A stretch of DNA of 64,000 nucleotides, taken from assembly GCA_937876205.1 (NCBI GenBank), contig CALEII010000035.1, positions 1 through 64,000 on the forward strand. The letters are read 5' to 3'. Under the pieces are notes generated by a model. The model had not been told where the DNA came from. It saw only the letters and a program-made list of their open reading frames with translations, and ran no database searches. The stretch comes from an uncultured Clostridia bacterium (lineage in GTDB: Bacteria; Bacillota; Clostridia; Oscillospirales; Acutalibacteraceae). The position numbers were made by a program, and so were the translations under genes. Shown piece after piece: positions 49,019 to 59,141 of this stretch (position 1 is its first letter; every line of letters starts with the position of its first letter).

Positions 49019-50317
49019 TTATATGTCGTTTCTGACAATATCTTCGTAGGTTTCACGCTTTATTATTGTTCTGACATTTCCGTCCTTCACCATAAGCACG
49101 GCAGGTCTGGGCACACGGTTATAATTTGACGCCATTGAATAGTTATAGGCTCCCGTTGTGAGCACTGCAAGTATATCATCTTTTTCAACCTGCTGAATCA
49201 TTGTGTTCTCCTGAATCAGGTCTCCGCTTTCACAGCACTTACCTGCAATTGTCACTTTCATATCACGGGGCTTGTCCGCCTTGTTTGCACAAAGAGCAGT
49301 ATATTCTGCCTGATAAAGAATATATCTGGGGTTGTCGGTCATACCGCCGTCAACTGAAACATAAGTTCGAACATCGGGAATATTCTTCACACTGCCCACT
49401 GTATAAAGCGTGACAGCTTCAGCACCTGCAATGCTTCTGCCAGGCTCAATCAGAATAAACGGTACGGGAATGCCGAGTTTTTCAGCCATTTCCTTAATTT
49501 TTGCAGAAACGGGTTTCATATATTCCTCAAAATTGACGGGCTTATCTTTTTCAGTATACATAATTCCAAAACCACCGCCAAGGTCAAGCTCAGATATCAC
49601 AGCACCTGTTTCTTTCTTTATGTCACCTATAAAGTTCATCATAACCTCGGCAGCGAGAACAAACGGGTCAACATCAAAAATCTGTGAGCCGATATGGCAA
49701 TGCATACCTACAAGCTCAACATTCTTTGCACTCAGAGCTCGCTTTACATTCTCCATTGCCTCGCCTGTTTCAAGTGCAAAGCCGAATTTACAGTCAATCT
49801 GACCGGTTTTGATAAAATCATGAGTATGAGCATCAATACCGGGCTTGATTCTCATATAGATTTTAACTGTTTTGTCTGTTTTTACGGCTATTTCACTTAT
49901 TCTGTCAAGCTCATCGGGATTATCAACAACAATTCTGCCGATATTGTTATCTATAGCATACTCAAGCTCCCGATAAGACTTATTATTGCCGTGAAAATAC
50001 AGCTTTTCAGCGGGGAAACCTGCCTTCAGTGCAGTGTAAATCTCACCGCCTGAAACCACATCAAGCCCCATTTTTTCTTCATTTGCGATACGGCACATTT
50101 CAAGGCACGAAAAAGCCTTGTTTGCATAAAGCACTCTGCCGTTGCCGCCGTAATACTTATCTATGGAATCAACAAATGCCCTGCAGTTTTTTCTGATGGC
50201 ATTTTCATCATAAACAATAACGGGAGTACCGTATTCATTTGCTATGCTGACAGTGTCAACACCGCCTATAGTCAGGTGTCCGTCACTGTTGACACCCAGA
50301 CAATCCGAAACAAACAT
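49019..50317 (-). CDS. lysA: Diaminopimelate decarboxylase
   Basis: A 432-residue PLP enzyme that makes L-lysine from meso-diaminopimelate. The PLP lysine is in VLYANKAFSC, the Gly-rich phosphate site in SELDLGGGFGI, the substrate Arg/Glu region in FILIEPGRSIAGAEA, and the second-subunit Cys in GKCCESGDL. Standard alanine-racemase fold with normal length. Its ATG is two bases after the engB stop, with AAAGGAG inside the end of engB, so it is the third gene of lon-engB-lysA. No lysine riboswitch is present. Confidence 0.96.
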   Translation of the reverse strand: MFVSDCLGVNSDGHLTIGGVDTVSIANEYGTPVIVYDENAIRKNCRAFVDSIDKYYGGNGRVLYANKAFSCLEMCRIANEEKMGLDVVSGGEIYTALKAGFPAEKLYFHGNNKSYRELEYAIDNNIGRIVVDNPDELDRISEIAVKTDKTVKIYMRIKPGIDAHTHDFIKTGQIDCKFGFALETGEAMENVKRALSAKNVELVGMHCHIGSQIFDVDPFVLAAEVMMNFIGDIKKETGAVISELDLGGGFGIMYTEKDKPVNFEEYMKPVSAKIKEMAEKLGIPVPFILIEPGRSIAGAEAVTLYTVGSVKNIPDVRTYVSVDGGMTDNPRYILYQAEYTALCANKADKPRDMKVTIAGKCCESGDLIQENTMIQQVEKDDILAVLTTGAYNYSMASNYNRVPRPAVLMVKDGNVRTIIKRETYEDIVRNDI

Positions 50318-50319
50318 AT

Positions 50320-50913
50320 TTATTCTCCTTTATCGGCAAGACTGTTTTCAATTGCTGCCTTTACTTCATCACAGCCTTCACCTGTCTGTGCCGAGAATTC
50401 TATCACAGTGCAGTCACCTGCACACTCAAGCTCTGTTGCAAATGCCTCTCTGCGTTTTGCACGCTCTGTCTTATTGAGCTTGTCACACTTTGTAAGCACT
50501 ATTATGAAAGGATACCCTGCATCCTTAATGAAATTTATCATCATAAGGTCATCCTGAGAGGGTGCGTGACGCATATCAACAAGCTGAACGATAAGCTTTA
50601 AGTTTCTGCCCATCTGAAAATAGCCTTCCATAAGGTCAGCCCAGCGTCTTTTTTCGCTTTCTGAACGTTTTGCATATCCGTAGCCAGGCAAATCTGCAAA
50701 ACGGATATCATCAACTCTGAAAAAATTGACAGTAGTTGTTTTACCCGGCATTGAGCTGACTCTTGCAAGACTTTTTCTCATAAAAATCTTGTTTATAAGT
50801 GAGGATTTACCTACATTTGATCTGCCTGAAAATGCTATTTCGGGCAAATCAGACATCGGCAGCTGCTTTGATGTGCCGAATGCGGCTTCAAACTGAACTT
50901 TATTATAATTCAA
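50320..50913 (-). CDS. engB: Ribosome biogenesis GTPase EngB (YsxC)
   Basis: A 197-residue TrmE-Era-type GTPase needed for large-subunit assembly. G1 is FSGRSNVGKSSLINK, G3 is DLPGYGYAKR, G4 is TKCDKL, and G5 is EFSAQTGEG. I start at TTG 50913 (LNYNKVQFEAAFG), which has GAGGTGA 7 bases upstream; the longer open frame runs into lon. Ten bases separate it from the lon stop, the usual lon-engB arrangement. Confidence 0.94.
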   Translation of the reverse strand: MNYNKVQFEAAFGTSKQLPMSDLPEIAFSGRSNVGKSSLINKIFMRKSLARVSSMPGKTTTVNFFRVDDIRFADLPGYGYAKRSESEKRRWADLMEGYFQMGRNLKLIVQLVDMRHAPSQDDLMMINFIKDAGYPFIIVLTKCDKLNKTERAKRREAFATELECAGDCTVIEFSAQTGEGCDEVKAAIENSLADKGE

Positions 50914-50923
50914 CTTAATCACC

Positions 50924-53332
50924 TCAGTTATAGACTCCTGCAGAATCCTTACCCTTTCTCTCGGGCAGAATTTTTGCTTTGTCACTCTTTTTATCCTTTT
51001 TCAGAGCAACTGCAAATACCTCATCAATTGTTCTGACAGGGATAAATGTAATCTTTGCCTTTACTGCGTCATCAATTTCTTCAAGGTCTGAAGCGTTATC
51101 GAAGGGAATAACAACCTTTGTCATACCCTGACGGTAAGCAGCCATTGACTTTTCCTTGAGTCCGCCTATGGGAAGCACCTTGCCACGAAGAGTGATTTCA
51201 CCCGTCATAGCCACATTGCCTCTTACGGCAATACCGCTGAGTGCAGATGTGAGAGCAGTTGTCATCGTGATGCCTGCAGAAGGACCGTCCTTGGGCACTG
51301 CACCCTCGGGAACGTGGATATGTATATCCTTATCCTTATAAAAATCCTTATCAATGCCGAATTGCTCCGCACGGCTTCTGACAAGACTTATTGCAGTTCT
51401 TGCAGACTCCTTCATCACATCGCCGAGAGAGCCAGTGAGCTCAATTTTGCCGGTTCCCTCAAGCACTGAAACTTCGATTCTGAGCATTTCGCCGCCGACA
51501 CTTGTCCACGCAAGGCCGTTGACAACACCCACTTCATCAGTGAGATTTATTTCATCAGGCCTGAATTTCACCTGACCTAAAAACTCTGTAAGATTCTTTT
51601 CTGTAACGGAAACAGTGTCTGTCTCCCCTCTGACAAATCTTACTGCAGCCTTACGGCAGATTTTTGCCACAAGTCGCTCAAGCTGTCTGACACCGGCTTC
51701 CTTAGTGTAGCCGTCAATCATCAGACGGATAGCTTTATCATTTATTCTGAGCTGTTTTTTATCAATATTGTGTTCCTTGAACTGCTTAGGAATAAGATGT
51801 TTTTTTGCAATATTGAACTTTTCTTCGTGTGTATAGCTGGAGAGGTCAATAATCTCCATTCTGTCACGCAGAGGCTCGGGAATTGAATACTTATCGTTGG
51901 CAGTGGTGATAAAAAGTACCTTACTCAGGTCAAATGGCAGCTCAATAAAGTGGTCACAGAATGTATTATTCTGTTCACCGTCAAGCACCTCAAGAAGAGC
52001 AGATGCGGGATCACCCTTAAAGTCACCGCCGAGCTTGTCAATTTCATCAAGAAGAATAAGCGGATTGGCGCTCTTTGCATCAATAACAGCGTTTATAATT
52101 CTGCCGGGGATTGCGCCGATATATGTTCTTCTGTGGCCTCTGATTTCAGCTTCATCGTGAACACCGCCAAGCGAAATTCTCACATAATTCTTGCCCACTG
52201 CCTTGGCAACGGACTTTGCGACTGATGTTTTACCGACTCCGGGAGGGCCTGCAAGGCAGATAATCTGCCCCTTGATATCGGGTGAAAGCATTCTTGCAGC
52301 GAGATTTTCTATAATTCTCTCTTTTACATCTTTCATACCGTAGTGGTCTTTTTCAAGCTGCTTCTCAGCCTTTGCGATATTAAGATTATCTTTTGTGTAT
52401 ATCCCCCAGGGCAGTGCAAGACATTTGTCAAGATAGGTTCTGATTACATTTGCATCGGGAGAGCCTGATGACATTTTTCCGAGTCTTTTGCACTCTGAAA
52501 GAAGCTTTTCTTTTGCTTCGTCAGGCATAAGGCTCTTTTTTATCATTGCTGAATATCTGTCAACCTCTTCAGGAGTGTCTTCACCCTCACCGAGTTCGTC
52601 ATATATGACTCTGAGCTGTTCTCTGAGATAATAATCACGCTGGTTTTTATCCATCTGCTCCTGCACACGGGCGTGGATTTCATCCTCAAGCATAAGCAGC
52701 TCTATTTCCTGAGCCAGTGCAACACTGAGATATTCAAGGCGTCTGAGGGGATTGAGCTCACCCAGAAGATGCTGTTTCTCCTCAACGGGCATAAACACAT
52801 TACCTGCAATTTTGTCTGCAAGTGCGCCTGAATCGGTTTCAGTCATAACCTCGGCAAGGACTTCCTGTGACATTCTTGTTGAAATATCGCAATAATTGCC
52901 GAAAAGCTCACGGACATTTCTTATAAGTGCAGTTTCATAGTCAAATGAATTTGAAGGAACGGGAGTCTCAGTTCTTGCTCTGACAAGACCTCTGAGGAAA
53001 GGCTTTGTGCTGATAAGCTCTGAAAGAGAGGCTCTCTGCAGACCTTCAACAACAACTCTGAGAGTCTTTCCGTTTTCAGAAGCTCTGAGCACCTGCTTGA
53101 CAGTGGCAATAACACCCATAGTGTAAAGCCCTGTGAACATGGGCTCTTCTTCATTTATATCACGCTGTGTTACAAGAAAAATCTTTTCGTTACCCGAAAG
53201 AGCGTACTTGAGAGCGGCAATGGAAGCAGGTCTGCCCACATCAAAATGGAGAGTCATATCAGGGAATAACACAAGACCTCTGAGCGCCAGCACAGGCATA
53301 GTTATAAGGTCTTTTTCTGTTTCCATATTCAT
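50924..53332 (-). CDS. lon: ATP-dependent protease La (Lon)
   Basis: An 802-residue LonA protease. N-terminal substrate domain with MPVLALRGLVLFPDM, AAA+ module with Walker A GPPGVGKTS and sensor parts, and the serine protease domain with the catalytic Ser in PKDGPSAGITM and Lys in GLKEKSMAAY. Length fits cytosolic LonA without membrane insert. It degrades damaged and regulatory proteins. TAAGGAGTT precedes the ATG; the promoter is at 53387-53415. First gene of lon-engB-lysA. Confidence 0.96.
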   Translation of the reverse strand: MNMETEKDLITMPVLALRGLVLFPDMTLHFDVGRPASIAALKYALSGNEKIFLVTQRDINEEEPMFTGLYTMGVIATVKQVLRASENGKTLRVVVEGLQRASLSELISTKPFLRGLVRARTETPVPSNSFDYETALIRNVRELFGNYCDISTRMSQEVLAEVMTETDSGALADKIAGNVFMPVEEKQHLLGELNPLRRLEYLSVALAQEIELLMLEDEIHARVQEQMDKNQRDYYLREQLRVIYDELGEGEDTPEEVDRYSAMIKKSLMPDEAKEKLLSECKRLGKMSSGSPDANVIRTYLDKCLALPWGIYTKDNLNIAKAEKQLEKDHYGMKDVKERIIENLAARMLSPDIKGQIICLAGPPGVGKTSVAKSVAKAVGKNYVRISLGGVHDEAEIRGHRRTYIGAIPGRIINAVIDAKSANPLILLDEIDKLGGDFKGDPASALLEVLDGEQNNTFCDHFIELPFDLSKVLFITTANDKYSIPEPLRDRMEIIDLSSYTHEEKFNIAKKHLIPKQFKEHNIDKKQLRINDKAIRLMIDGYTKEAGVRQLERLVAKICRKAAVRFVRGETDTVSVTEKNLTEFLGQVKFRPDEINLTDEVGVVNGLAWTSVGGEMLRIEVSVLEGTGKIELTGSLGDVMKESARTAISLVRSRAEQFGIDKDFYKDKDIHIHVPEGAVPKDGPSAGITMTTALTSALSGIAVRGNVAMTGEITLRGKVLPIGGLKEKSMAAYRQGMTKVVIPFDNASDLEEIDDAVKAKITFIPVRTIDEVFAVALKKDKKSDKAKILPERKGKDSAGVYN

Positions 53333-53386
53333 TTTCTCAACTCCTTAATATATAAAGTTAAATACTTCCCTATTATATAGACTATC

Positions 53387-53415
53387 ATTATATAATATTT
53401 CTTTTCATCTTTCAA
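53387..53415 (-). promoter_or_regulatory. Promoter of lon-engB-lysA
   Basis: On the reverse strand TTGAAA (53410-53415) and TATAAT (53387-53392), spacing 17. No CtsR or CIRCE heat-shock operator was recognised. Confidence 0.7.
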
Positions 53416-53599
53416 GAGCAAATCAAAAAAAGAAAGCCACAAAAAAATGTGACTTTACTGATAAATTTATGGATATAATAAAAGTACAGGGGCGACGGTT
53501 TCCCACCGCCCCGTGGGTGTTTTGTTGTCAATTAGACTTTTCAGTGGTTTCGAACGATCACTGATTGTTTCTCACAAGAAAAATTAAGTGTTTGAAATT
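53416..53599. other. Intergenic region with GC-rich hairpin
   Basis: The gap between lon and the leucine-rich-repeat gene contains AAAGCCACA/TGTGACTTT (53434-53457) as a possible small terminator and a GC-rich island GGGGCGACGG...CCGCCCC at 53489-53512 in AT-rich DNA. No gene is seen. Confidence 0.4.
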
Positions 53600-54766
53600 T
53601 TAATAAGAATACTTGAAATTATTTTCTTTTGCGTACGCCTCAAATTTCGTGTTTGGAGTAACTTTAAAACTAATCCTTTCACTATTTGAGAACGGATTTT
53701 TACCTAAATATGCTATATCAGCAGGACAACTAACTGTTGTCAGACTGTCGCAACGTGCAAAAGCATAATCTCTGATTTCTTTCAGCGAATCAGGCAAGTC
53801 AAGTGAAACAATTTTTTTACACCCGGAAAATGCTTCACTATCAATACAAACAAGCTTATCATTAAAATTCACTTTTTTAAGACGCCAACAGTCACAAAAA
53901 GCAAGTCTTCCGATATACTCTACATTTTCGGGGATTGTTATTTCTTCTAAAGCTGTACACATAAAAGCGTACGAACCAATATAACGAATATTTTCGAGGT
54001 TAATTTTCTTAAGCCTGTGACAATCTATAAATGTACTGGCTGCAATTCCTATTACCTCCGACGGCAATTTTATTTCTTCCAAGCTGTAACAATTTGAAAA
54101 ACCTCCGGAGTCTATATAAATAACACTTTCCGGAATTTTCACTTGTTTCAATAAATAACAATATGAAAAAGTACCTCCGCATAAGGCTTCAACAGTATTG
54201 GGAATCACCACTTCACGAATAAAATAATTGTGACTGAAAGTTGCAAACAAAATTTTAACCTGTCTGCCATCAATAGTTGACGGAACATTTACATGTGCTG
54301 ATTTTCCGGTATAAGTCCGAAGCGCAACGGAACCATCTTTTAAAATGTAGTATTCATAATCACCTGATGTATAAATTTCCTGTTCATCATGGGATTCAAA
54401 ATAATACAAGAAATCTGATTGAGGTCTGTCTGTCTGGAAATCTTCCAGACCATAAAAATCGGAATAATATACGGAAGGGGAATTCGCCATTACTTTTTCA
54501 TAAAAGTCTATGGCATAATCGGGCAGTTCTTCAAGAAATTCATCACTTGTTGTAGGTTCAGTTGAGTTAACTGTGGTTGCTTTAGATGTATCCACTGTGG
54601 TTGTTTCAACTGATGAAGCAACAGTCGATTCAACAATCATACTATTGGATGACAAAATGTTTTCATCCGCCGTTTTAGCTGTTTCATCATCAATAGTTTT
54701 TTCAGAACAAGAACACATACCGAGCAAGCACAAAAAAACAATTAATCCTGAAATAATTCTTTTCAT
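53600..54766 (-). CDS. BspA-type leucine-rich-repeat lipoprotein
   Basis: A 388-residue exported protein. The signal peptide ends near LLGMCSCS, giving a probable lipid-anchored cysteine, followed by a Thr/Ser/Glu-rich spacer (~60 residues). From about residue 170 there are at least seven LRR_5 repeats of ~23 residues with the pattern REVVIPNTVEALCGGTFSYC, EITIPENVEYIGRLAFCDC and LDLPDSLKEIRDYAFARC. ATG 54766 has AAGGAG at 9 bases. The gene begins 18 bases after the Rhs gene and is probably cotranscribed; a binding or protective role for the Rhs protein is possible but not shown. Confidence 0.85.
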   Translation of the reverse strand: MKRIISGLIVFLCLLGMCSCSEKTIDDETAKTADENILSSNSMIVESTVASSVETTTVDTSKATTVNSTEPTTSDEFLEELPDYAIDFYEKVMANSPSVYYSDFYGLEDFQTDRPQSDFLYYFESHDEQEIYTSGDYEYYILKDGSVALRTYTGKSAHVNVPSTIDGRQVKILFATFSHNYFIREVVIPNTVEALCGGTFSYCYLLKQVKIPESVIYIDSGGFSNCYSLEEIKLPSEVIGIAASTFIDCHRLKKINLENIRYIGSYAFMCTALEEITIPENVEYIGRLAFCDCWRLKKVNFNDKLVCIDSEAFSGCKKIVSLDLPDSLKEIRDYAFARCDSLTTVSCPADIAYLGKNPFSNSERISFKVTPNTKFEAYAKENNFKYSY

Positions 54767-54783
54767 GAAAAACAACTCCTTAT

Positions 54784-57700
54784 TTATACATAATAACCCC
54801 TGTTTGCAGGTGCCCAAAGAATTAAAACAAAATTTCTAGAAATTTTTATATCCCAATACCCATCCGATTTTTTACTATTGATACCATTTTTAAATTTTAC
54901 AGCCATTTCTTCATCTTTAAATACTATTGATGCTAACATAACAAGATTGTTGTGTTTTGGTTTGCCGTTAATTGACAACTCTGTGGACCAGGGTGTGTAC
55001 ATAAAACCCGTTAACCACCAATGTACTTCCGGACCTCTTCCCATAAAGGGATTTAACCTTCCTGTAAATTTATCGGCAACATAAAAAAGTTCAAAAGCCA
55101 TTTCGAGCCTATCTTCATCTTTTGCACAATCATAAAATTTTGTACTGGTCGTTGAATTATAAATACCAATTTCTGCTCCTACGGAAATACCGTATCTGCC
55201 TTTCCACAATTCAATTCTCCAATTTTTTCCTCCATATTTAAATTCACTTACGAGACAATCAATCCATATACCCGCTAATGGTGCCATTCTATCATACAAA
55301 TCACAATAACCAAGCTTGCGTTGCCATGAATTTTGAACAGTTGACCACGGCGAGGTCAAATATCTGTTTCCGGCTAAATTATAAAAACCCAAAACAGGAT
55401 GTTCATAATCCAATGTCGGAACATCTCCACTCGGATCAACGAGCATCACTGGATTATTATTACAATACGAATACATATTGGTTCCGATAACACCCGTACC
55501 GGTATCAACATAGGTATCGGCATTGAGGAATCTGCCGAGCTGTGGGCTATAGAATCTTGAGCCAAGGTAATACAGGTGATAATCACCGATATTTATATCA
55601 AGATAACCACGGTATGTAAACGGCACGGCATTATCAACATATTTTGCGTGAATATCACCGGAATACCAACTGCTTTCAGGGTCTTTTACAACATAATTAC
55701 CATAAGCATCATAATGATACTCTGCACCGACAAAACCAAAATCAGGCTCAATAATTTCAGTTATGTCACCCTGAAGGTTTCTGTTGAACAGATAGACCAT
55801 AATTTCATTGCGAATTAAGCCGTATGCTTCGCCCTGTTCGTCGTAAAGAATATACGATTCGTCAACAACATACCCAGTAACTTTTTTATAATTTGTTAGT
55901 TTATCGCCGTTCCAGGTGTAGTATTCGCTATATTCGGTTGCTCCGTCAACGGATTTTACAATTTTGCTGAGATATCCGTTTTCGTTATAGGTGAATGAGT
56001 AAACTGCACCGTCAGCATCGGTCAGTGTTGCTAACTGTCTTCCTGCAGTCCAAGTCATTGTTGAACCGTTAAAGGATGTCATATTACCCATTGCATCATA
56101 AGTTATCGGGTAATTAACAGCGGGTCTTACTCCATAGGGGTCAAAGTTTGTATATGTGGTGACTTTATCTTTCCAATTGGAATCTTCATATGAATATCTG
56201 TATGAAACATCTGCAACATCAGTATAAAAATCCTCACCGAAAAACCAACCTGAATAAACATGCTTTGCGGCAATGTTTCCACCGTCATCATAAAAATAGA
56301 TAAAACACTCATCACGCTTATAATTATATTCACTATATAGCTGACCTGCTTTATCATAAATATATCGATGATAATAGACTTTTTTATCATCCTCAATGCG
56401 GTATATTCCTGTAATATTACCTGAATCGTCATATTCATAATATTCAGTTTTTGAGAAGAAATTGTTACCGTTCCAAACATAACTTGCGGAATGACTTGTA
56501 ATTTCTGTAGATGCGGTTGTTTCTGTGTCAGCATAAGTGAATGTTTGTGTTCCTGTTGCTATATAATCCTCGTGAGGACCTGTACCTTCACAAATTTTAT
56601 GAACATCCATTGAAATATTTTTGCTTTCAGCACGACCAAACCAGTCTGTTGTTGATGATGTTGTAACATCCATATCATATTCGGTGTATCCGTCAAGATG
56701 ATCTCTGTTAAGATAGTATTTGCTGAAAGATTTGGATGATATTGTTTTACCCGTCACCTGATTATATTCACTGTCATATGTATATGTAATATCAAATCCG
56801 TTGATAGTTTCTGTTTCCGTGCCGTCTTCATTGGTAACAGATGAATAAACAACGGAATTATCAGAAGCATTTTTTATTTCTACACCTGAGTCGGTGTATG
56901 TCGTAATAAGCCCCGATTGATTATCGGTAACTTTTGTCAATACACTGTTGCTGTCATATTCGTACACATATGCAAATGTCTGTCCGTTATCATATGAAAC
57001 TCCTGTAATGTTATCATTTGTATCATATGAATATGTTACACTCTGACCGTTAGCATAATTGATTTTTGTTAAACGGTAATCGTTTGTACTATCATATTCA
57101 TAACTCTGATAAACATTTTCACCAATTTTTACGCTCGTCTGATTTCCCCATTCGTCATAGGTGAAATTGTAGGAAAAACCGTTGTGGGTAATAGATGTTA
57201 CTTTGTCATCAGTATAAGTGTACACATTCGACATTGTACCGCTTGTTTTACAGGAATCGTGAAAAATGATATCCAGATGCTGTGACAACCGGGTAAGATT
57301 ACCCATTGCATCATAGTCGAAAAGGACTTCCATATCACCGCTTGTCATAGACTGCATAAAGCCTGCTTCATCATATATATAATACACTATATTTCCCGAT
57401 GTGTCAATTGATGATGCGAGATAATTACCGTCTGATGTATAGGTATTCTGCGTTTTCATTGTCCTTACGCCGTCGAAGCTTTCTTCCGACAGAACATTAC
57501 CGCTTGTGTCTTCAATTGTGTCAGAATATCTCTTGCACTGAATACAAGTGCAGACTTCTTCACTTTCACATTCACATTCGCAAGCCCATTCCGAACAATC
57601 TGAACAGGGGCAAGCTGAAACGAAATATGCAGAGCTTTCTTCTTCGGGAATAATAACTGAACTTTCTTCCTCGACAACACCTGTACTGCTTTCTTCCTCA

Positions 57701-58926
57701 GCAACGGGCTCACCGTAAAGATAATTACCGTCACCGTCAACAATAGTCAGAATTTTGCCCGTATCGTCAAAGGTTTTTATCTGCACTTCATTATTTTTAT
57801 ATGAAAAAGTGCGTGTGTTACCGTTCCAAGCTATGTTTACATAACCGCCCTCGACATAAGCATTGTTTTCACCACGTGCATATTCACTGAGCTTACTTGC
57901 ATAGCCGTCAGTGTAGGTTATTTCTGCCTTGTAACCGTTGATATTCGTGGCTCTGAGCATATTTCCCGATGAATTGTAGTCATAGTTGACTGATTTTCCG
58001 TCAGGGAAGGTAACTGTGGCAAGATTTCCGCTTGTGTAGGTGAAATTCATCTCAAGCGGAGCCGCATTTTCGCCGTCGCCAACAATTATTGCGTTTCCGG
58101 CTGAATTGTAGCACTTGATTTTTGTCAGCAGACCGTCTGTGTATGTAAAACGGTACTCATTGCCCACGCCGTCAATGATTTCTGCAATGTCTTCAAGGTT
58201 TGTGCCGTCATTATACTGATAATGGATTGTGTTGCTTGTGGAAACTTCAGTATTTACGCAGGAAATCAGTCTGCCGTACTTATCAAATACACGGGTTGCT
58301 CCGTCAGTGTGCATTGTGTACTGAGCGAGTGTGGCATCAGCATTTGCAACGGCATCTGTGACCTTGTAAACATAAACATATGAATCATCAAGGTCAGGCA
58401 TTACCCACTTTGTAGTGCCTTCGGGTAAATCTGTGTCTGTTTCTGCAAGCTCAGTCTGCTCAAAAAGAATCACTGCACCCGTACCCGAAAGATAGGCAAG
58501 CTGAGTTTTGTCTTCATACTGCAATTCACACAGCATACTGCTGTAGTTTGTAAGCCAGCCCTTGCCGTATGCGGTAGGTGTATAGCCGACAATCTCTTTA
58601 AGGAAACGGTATTCAGATGAATTATAATTCATTGATATGTCAACAGGAAAGATATTACCGTCAATGCCAAGAGCATCAAAGCTCAGTGACGGAGTAAGTG
58701 TGTAGTCGTTTATTCTGAGTGTACCTGCTCTGCCAACATCAATGCTGTGATAGTCATAGTAAAAATTGCGTGACTCGTCATAAGTGTCAGCAACAGTGCT
58801 GTCTGCATTGCCTGAAATGTTTGTTACAAATGCCGCTAAAGCACTTGTGGGTGAAACTTCAAGAATCATTATAACTGTAAGAAGTAAGGATATGATTTTT
58901 GTAACAGTTTTTAATCGCTTTGACAT
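54784..58926 (-). CDS. Secreted Rhs/YD-repeat protein with DUF4474-like C-terminal tip
   Basis: A 1380-residue exported protein. A signal peptide (residues ~8-32) is followed by many YD repeats (for example YDAMGNLTRLSQ, YDSNSVLTKV, YNENGYLSKIV), the Rhs core end YYLGSRFYSPQLGRFLNADT, and MLVDPSGD, where variable tips begin. The tip (about 1180-1375) with WRIELWKGRYGISVGAEIGI and HWWLTGFMY fits DUF4474 as I recall it. An unusual Cys-rich insert (about 440-466: ACPCSDCSEWACECECE, CTCIQCKRYS) follows a VEEESS-repeat linker. Whether it acts as a toxin is unknown. Weak promoter TTGACT-16-TATCTA at 59006-59033. Confidence 0.9.
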   Translation of the reverse strand: MSKRLKTVTKIISLLLTVIMILEVSPTSALAAFVTNISGNADSTVADTYDESRNFYYDYHSIDVGRAGTLRINDYTLTPSLSFDALGIDGNIFPVDISMNYNSSEYRFLKEIVGYTPTAYGKGWLTNYSSMLCELQYEDKTQLAYLSGTGAVILFEQTELAETDTDLPEGTTKWVMPDLDDSYVYVYKVTDAVANADATLAQYTMHTDGATRVFDKYGRLISCVNTEVSTSNTIHYQYNDGTNLEDIAEIIDGVGNEYRFTYTDGLLTKIKCYNSAGNAIIVGDGENAAPLEMNFTYTSGNLATVTFPDGKSVNYDYNSSGNMLRATNINGYKAEITYTDGYASKLSEYARGENNAYVEGGYVNIAWNGNTRTFSYKNNEVQIKTFDDTGKILTIVDGDGNYLYGEPVAEEESSTGVVEEESSVIIPEEESSAYFVSACPCSDCSEWACECECESEEVCTCIQCKRYSDTIEDTSGNVLSEESFDGVRTMKTQNTYTSDGNYLASSIDTSGNIVYYIYDEAGFMQSMTSGDMEVLFDYDAMGNLTRLSQHLDIIFHDSCKTSGTMSNVYTYTDDKVTSITHNGFSYNFTYDEWGNQTSVKIGENVYQSYEYDSTNDYRLTKINYANGQSVTYSYDTNDNITGVSYDNGQTFAYVYEYDSNSVLTKVTDNQSGLITTYTDSGVEIKNASDNSVVYSSVTNEDGTETETINGFDITYTYDSEYNQVTGKTISSKSFSKYYLNRDHLDGYTEYDMDVTTSSTTDWFGRAESKNISMDVHKICEGTGPHEDYIATGTQTFTYADTETTASTEITSHSASYVWNGNNFFSKTEYYEYDDSGNITGIYRIEDDKKVYYHRYIYDKAGQLYSEYNYKRDECFIYFYDDGGNIAAKHVYSGWFFGEDFYTDVADVSYRYSYEDSNWKDKVTTYTNFDPYGVRPAVNYPITYDAMGNMTSFNGSTMTWTAGRQLATLTDADGAVYSFTYNENGYLSKIVKSVDGATEYSEYYTWNGDKLTNYKKVTGYVVDESYILYDEQGEAYGLIRNEIMVYLFNRNLQGDITEIIEPDFGFVGAEYHYDAYGNYVVKDPESSWYSGDIHAKYVDNAVPFTYRGYLDINIGDYHLYYLGSRFYSPQLGRFLNADTYVDTGTGVIGTNMYSYCNNNPVMLVDPSGDVPTLDYEHPVLGFYNLAGNRYLTSPWSTVQNSWQRKLGYCDLYDRMAPLAGIWIDCLVSEFKYGGKNWRIELWKGRYGISVGAEIGIYNSTTSTKFYDCAKDEDRLEMAFELFYVADKFTGRLNPFMGRGPEVHWWLTGFMYTPWSTELSINGKPKHNNLVMLASIVFKDEEMAVKFKNGINSKKSDGYWDIKISRNFVLILWAPANRGYYV

Positions 58927-59005
58927 TTTTATCTTCCTTTCTGAAATTTTAATAAATAATTATGTGTTGCTGAATAGAAATTAACAAACCATCGGACTCA
59001 CCTCT

Positions 59006-59033
59006 TAGATATCTTCTAATATATATAAGTCAA
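59006..59033 (-). promoter_or_regulatory. Possible promoter of the Rhs gene
   Basis: On the reverse strand TTGACT (59028-59033) and TATCTA (59006-59011), spacing 16; ~80-base leader. Confidence 0.4.
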
Positions 59034-59081
59034 AATAGATAAAAAAAGTAACATTTATTATGATTTTTATTTAATGTGCAC

Positions 59082-59116
59082 AAAAAAAAGACCGGATATT
59101 ACAAGAATATCCGGCT
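59082..59116 (-). terminator. Terminator of the MacB-like transporter gene
   Basis: GCCGGATATT and AATATCCGG pair around CTTGT on the reverse strand, followed by TCTTTTTTTT. Confidence 0.88.
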
Positions 59117-59141
59117 AAATTATTTTATTATACGTTCTTCT

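Noticed and set aside
49005..50330. Lysine riboswitch for lysA
   Set aside because: lysA follows engB after two bases, leaving no leader.
53416..53599. CIRCE or CtsR heat-shock operator near lon
   Set aside because: No TTAGCACTC-type or GGTCAAA-type repeats could be found.
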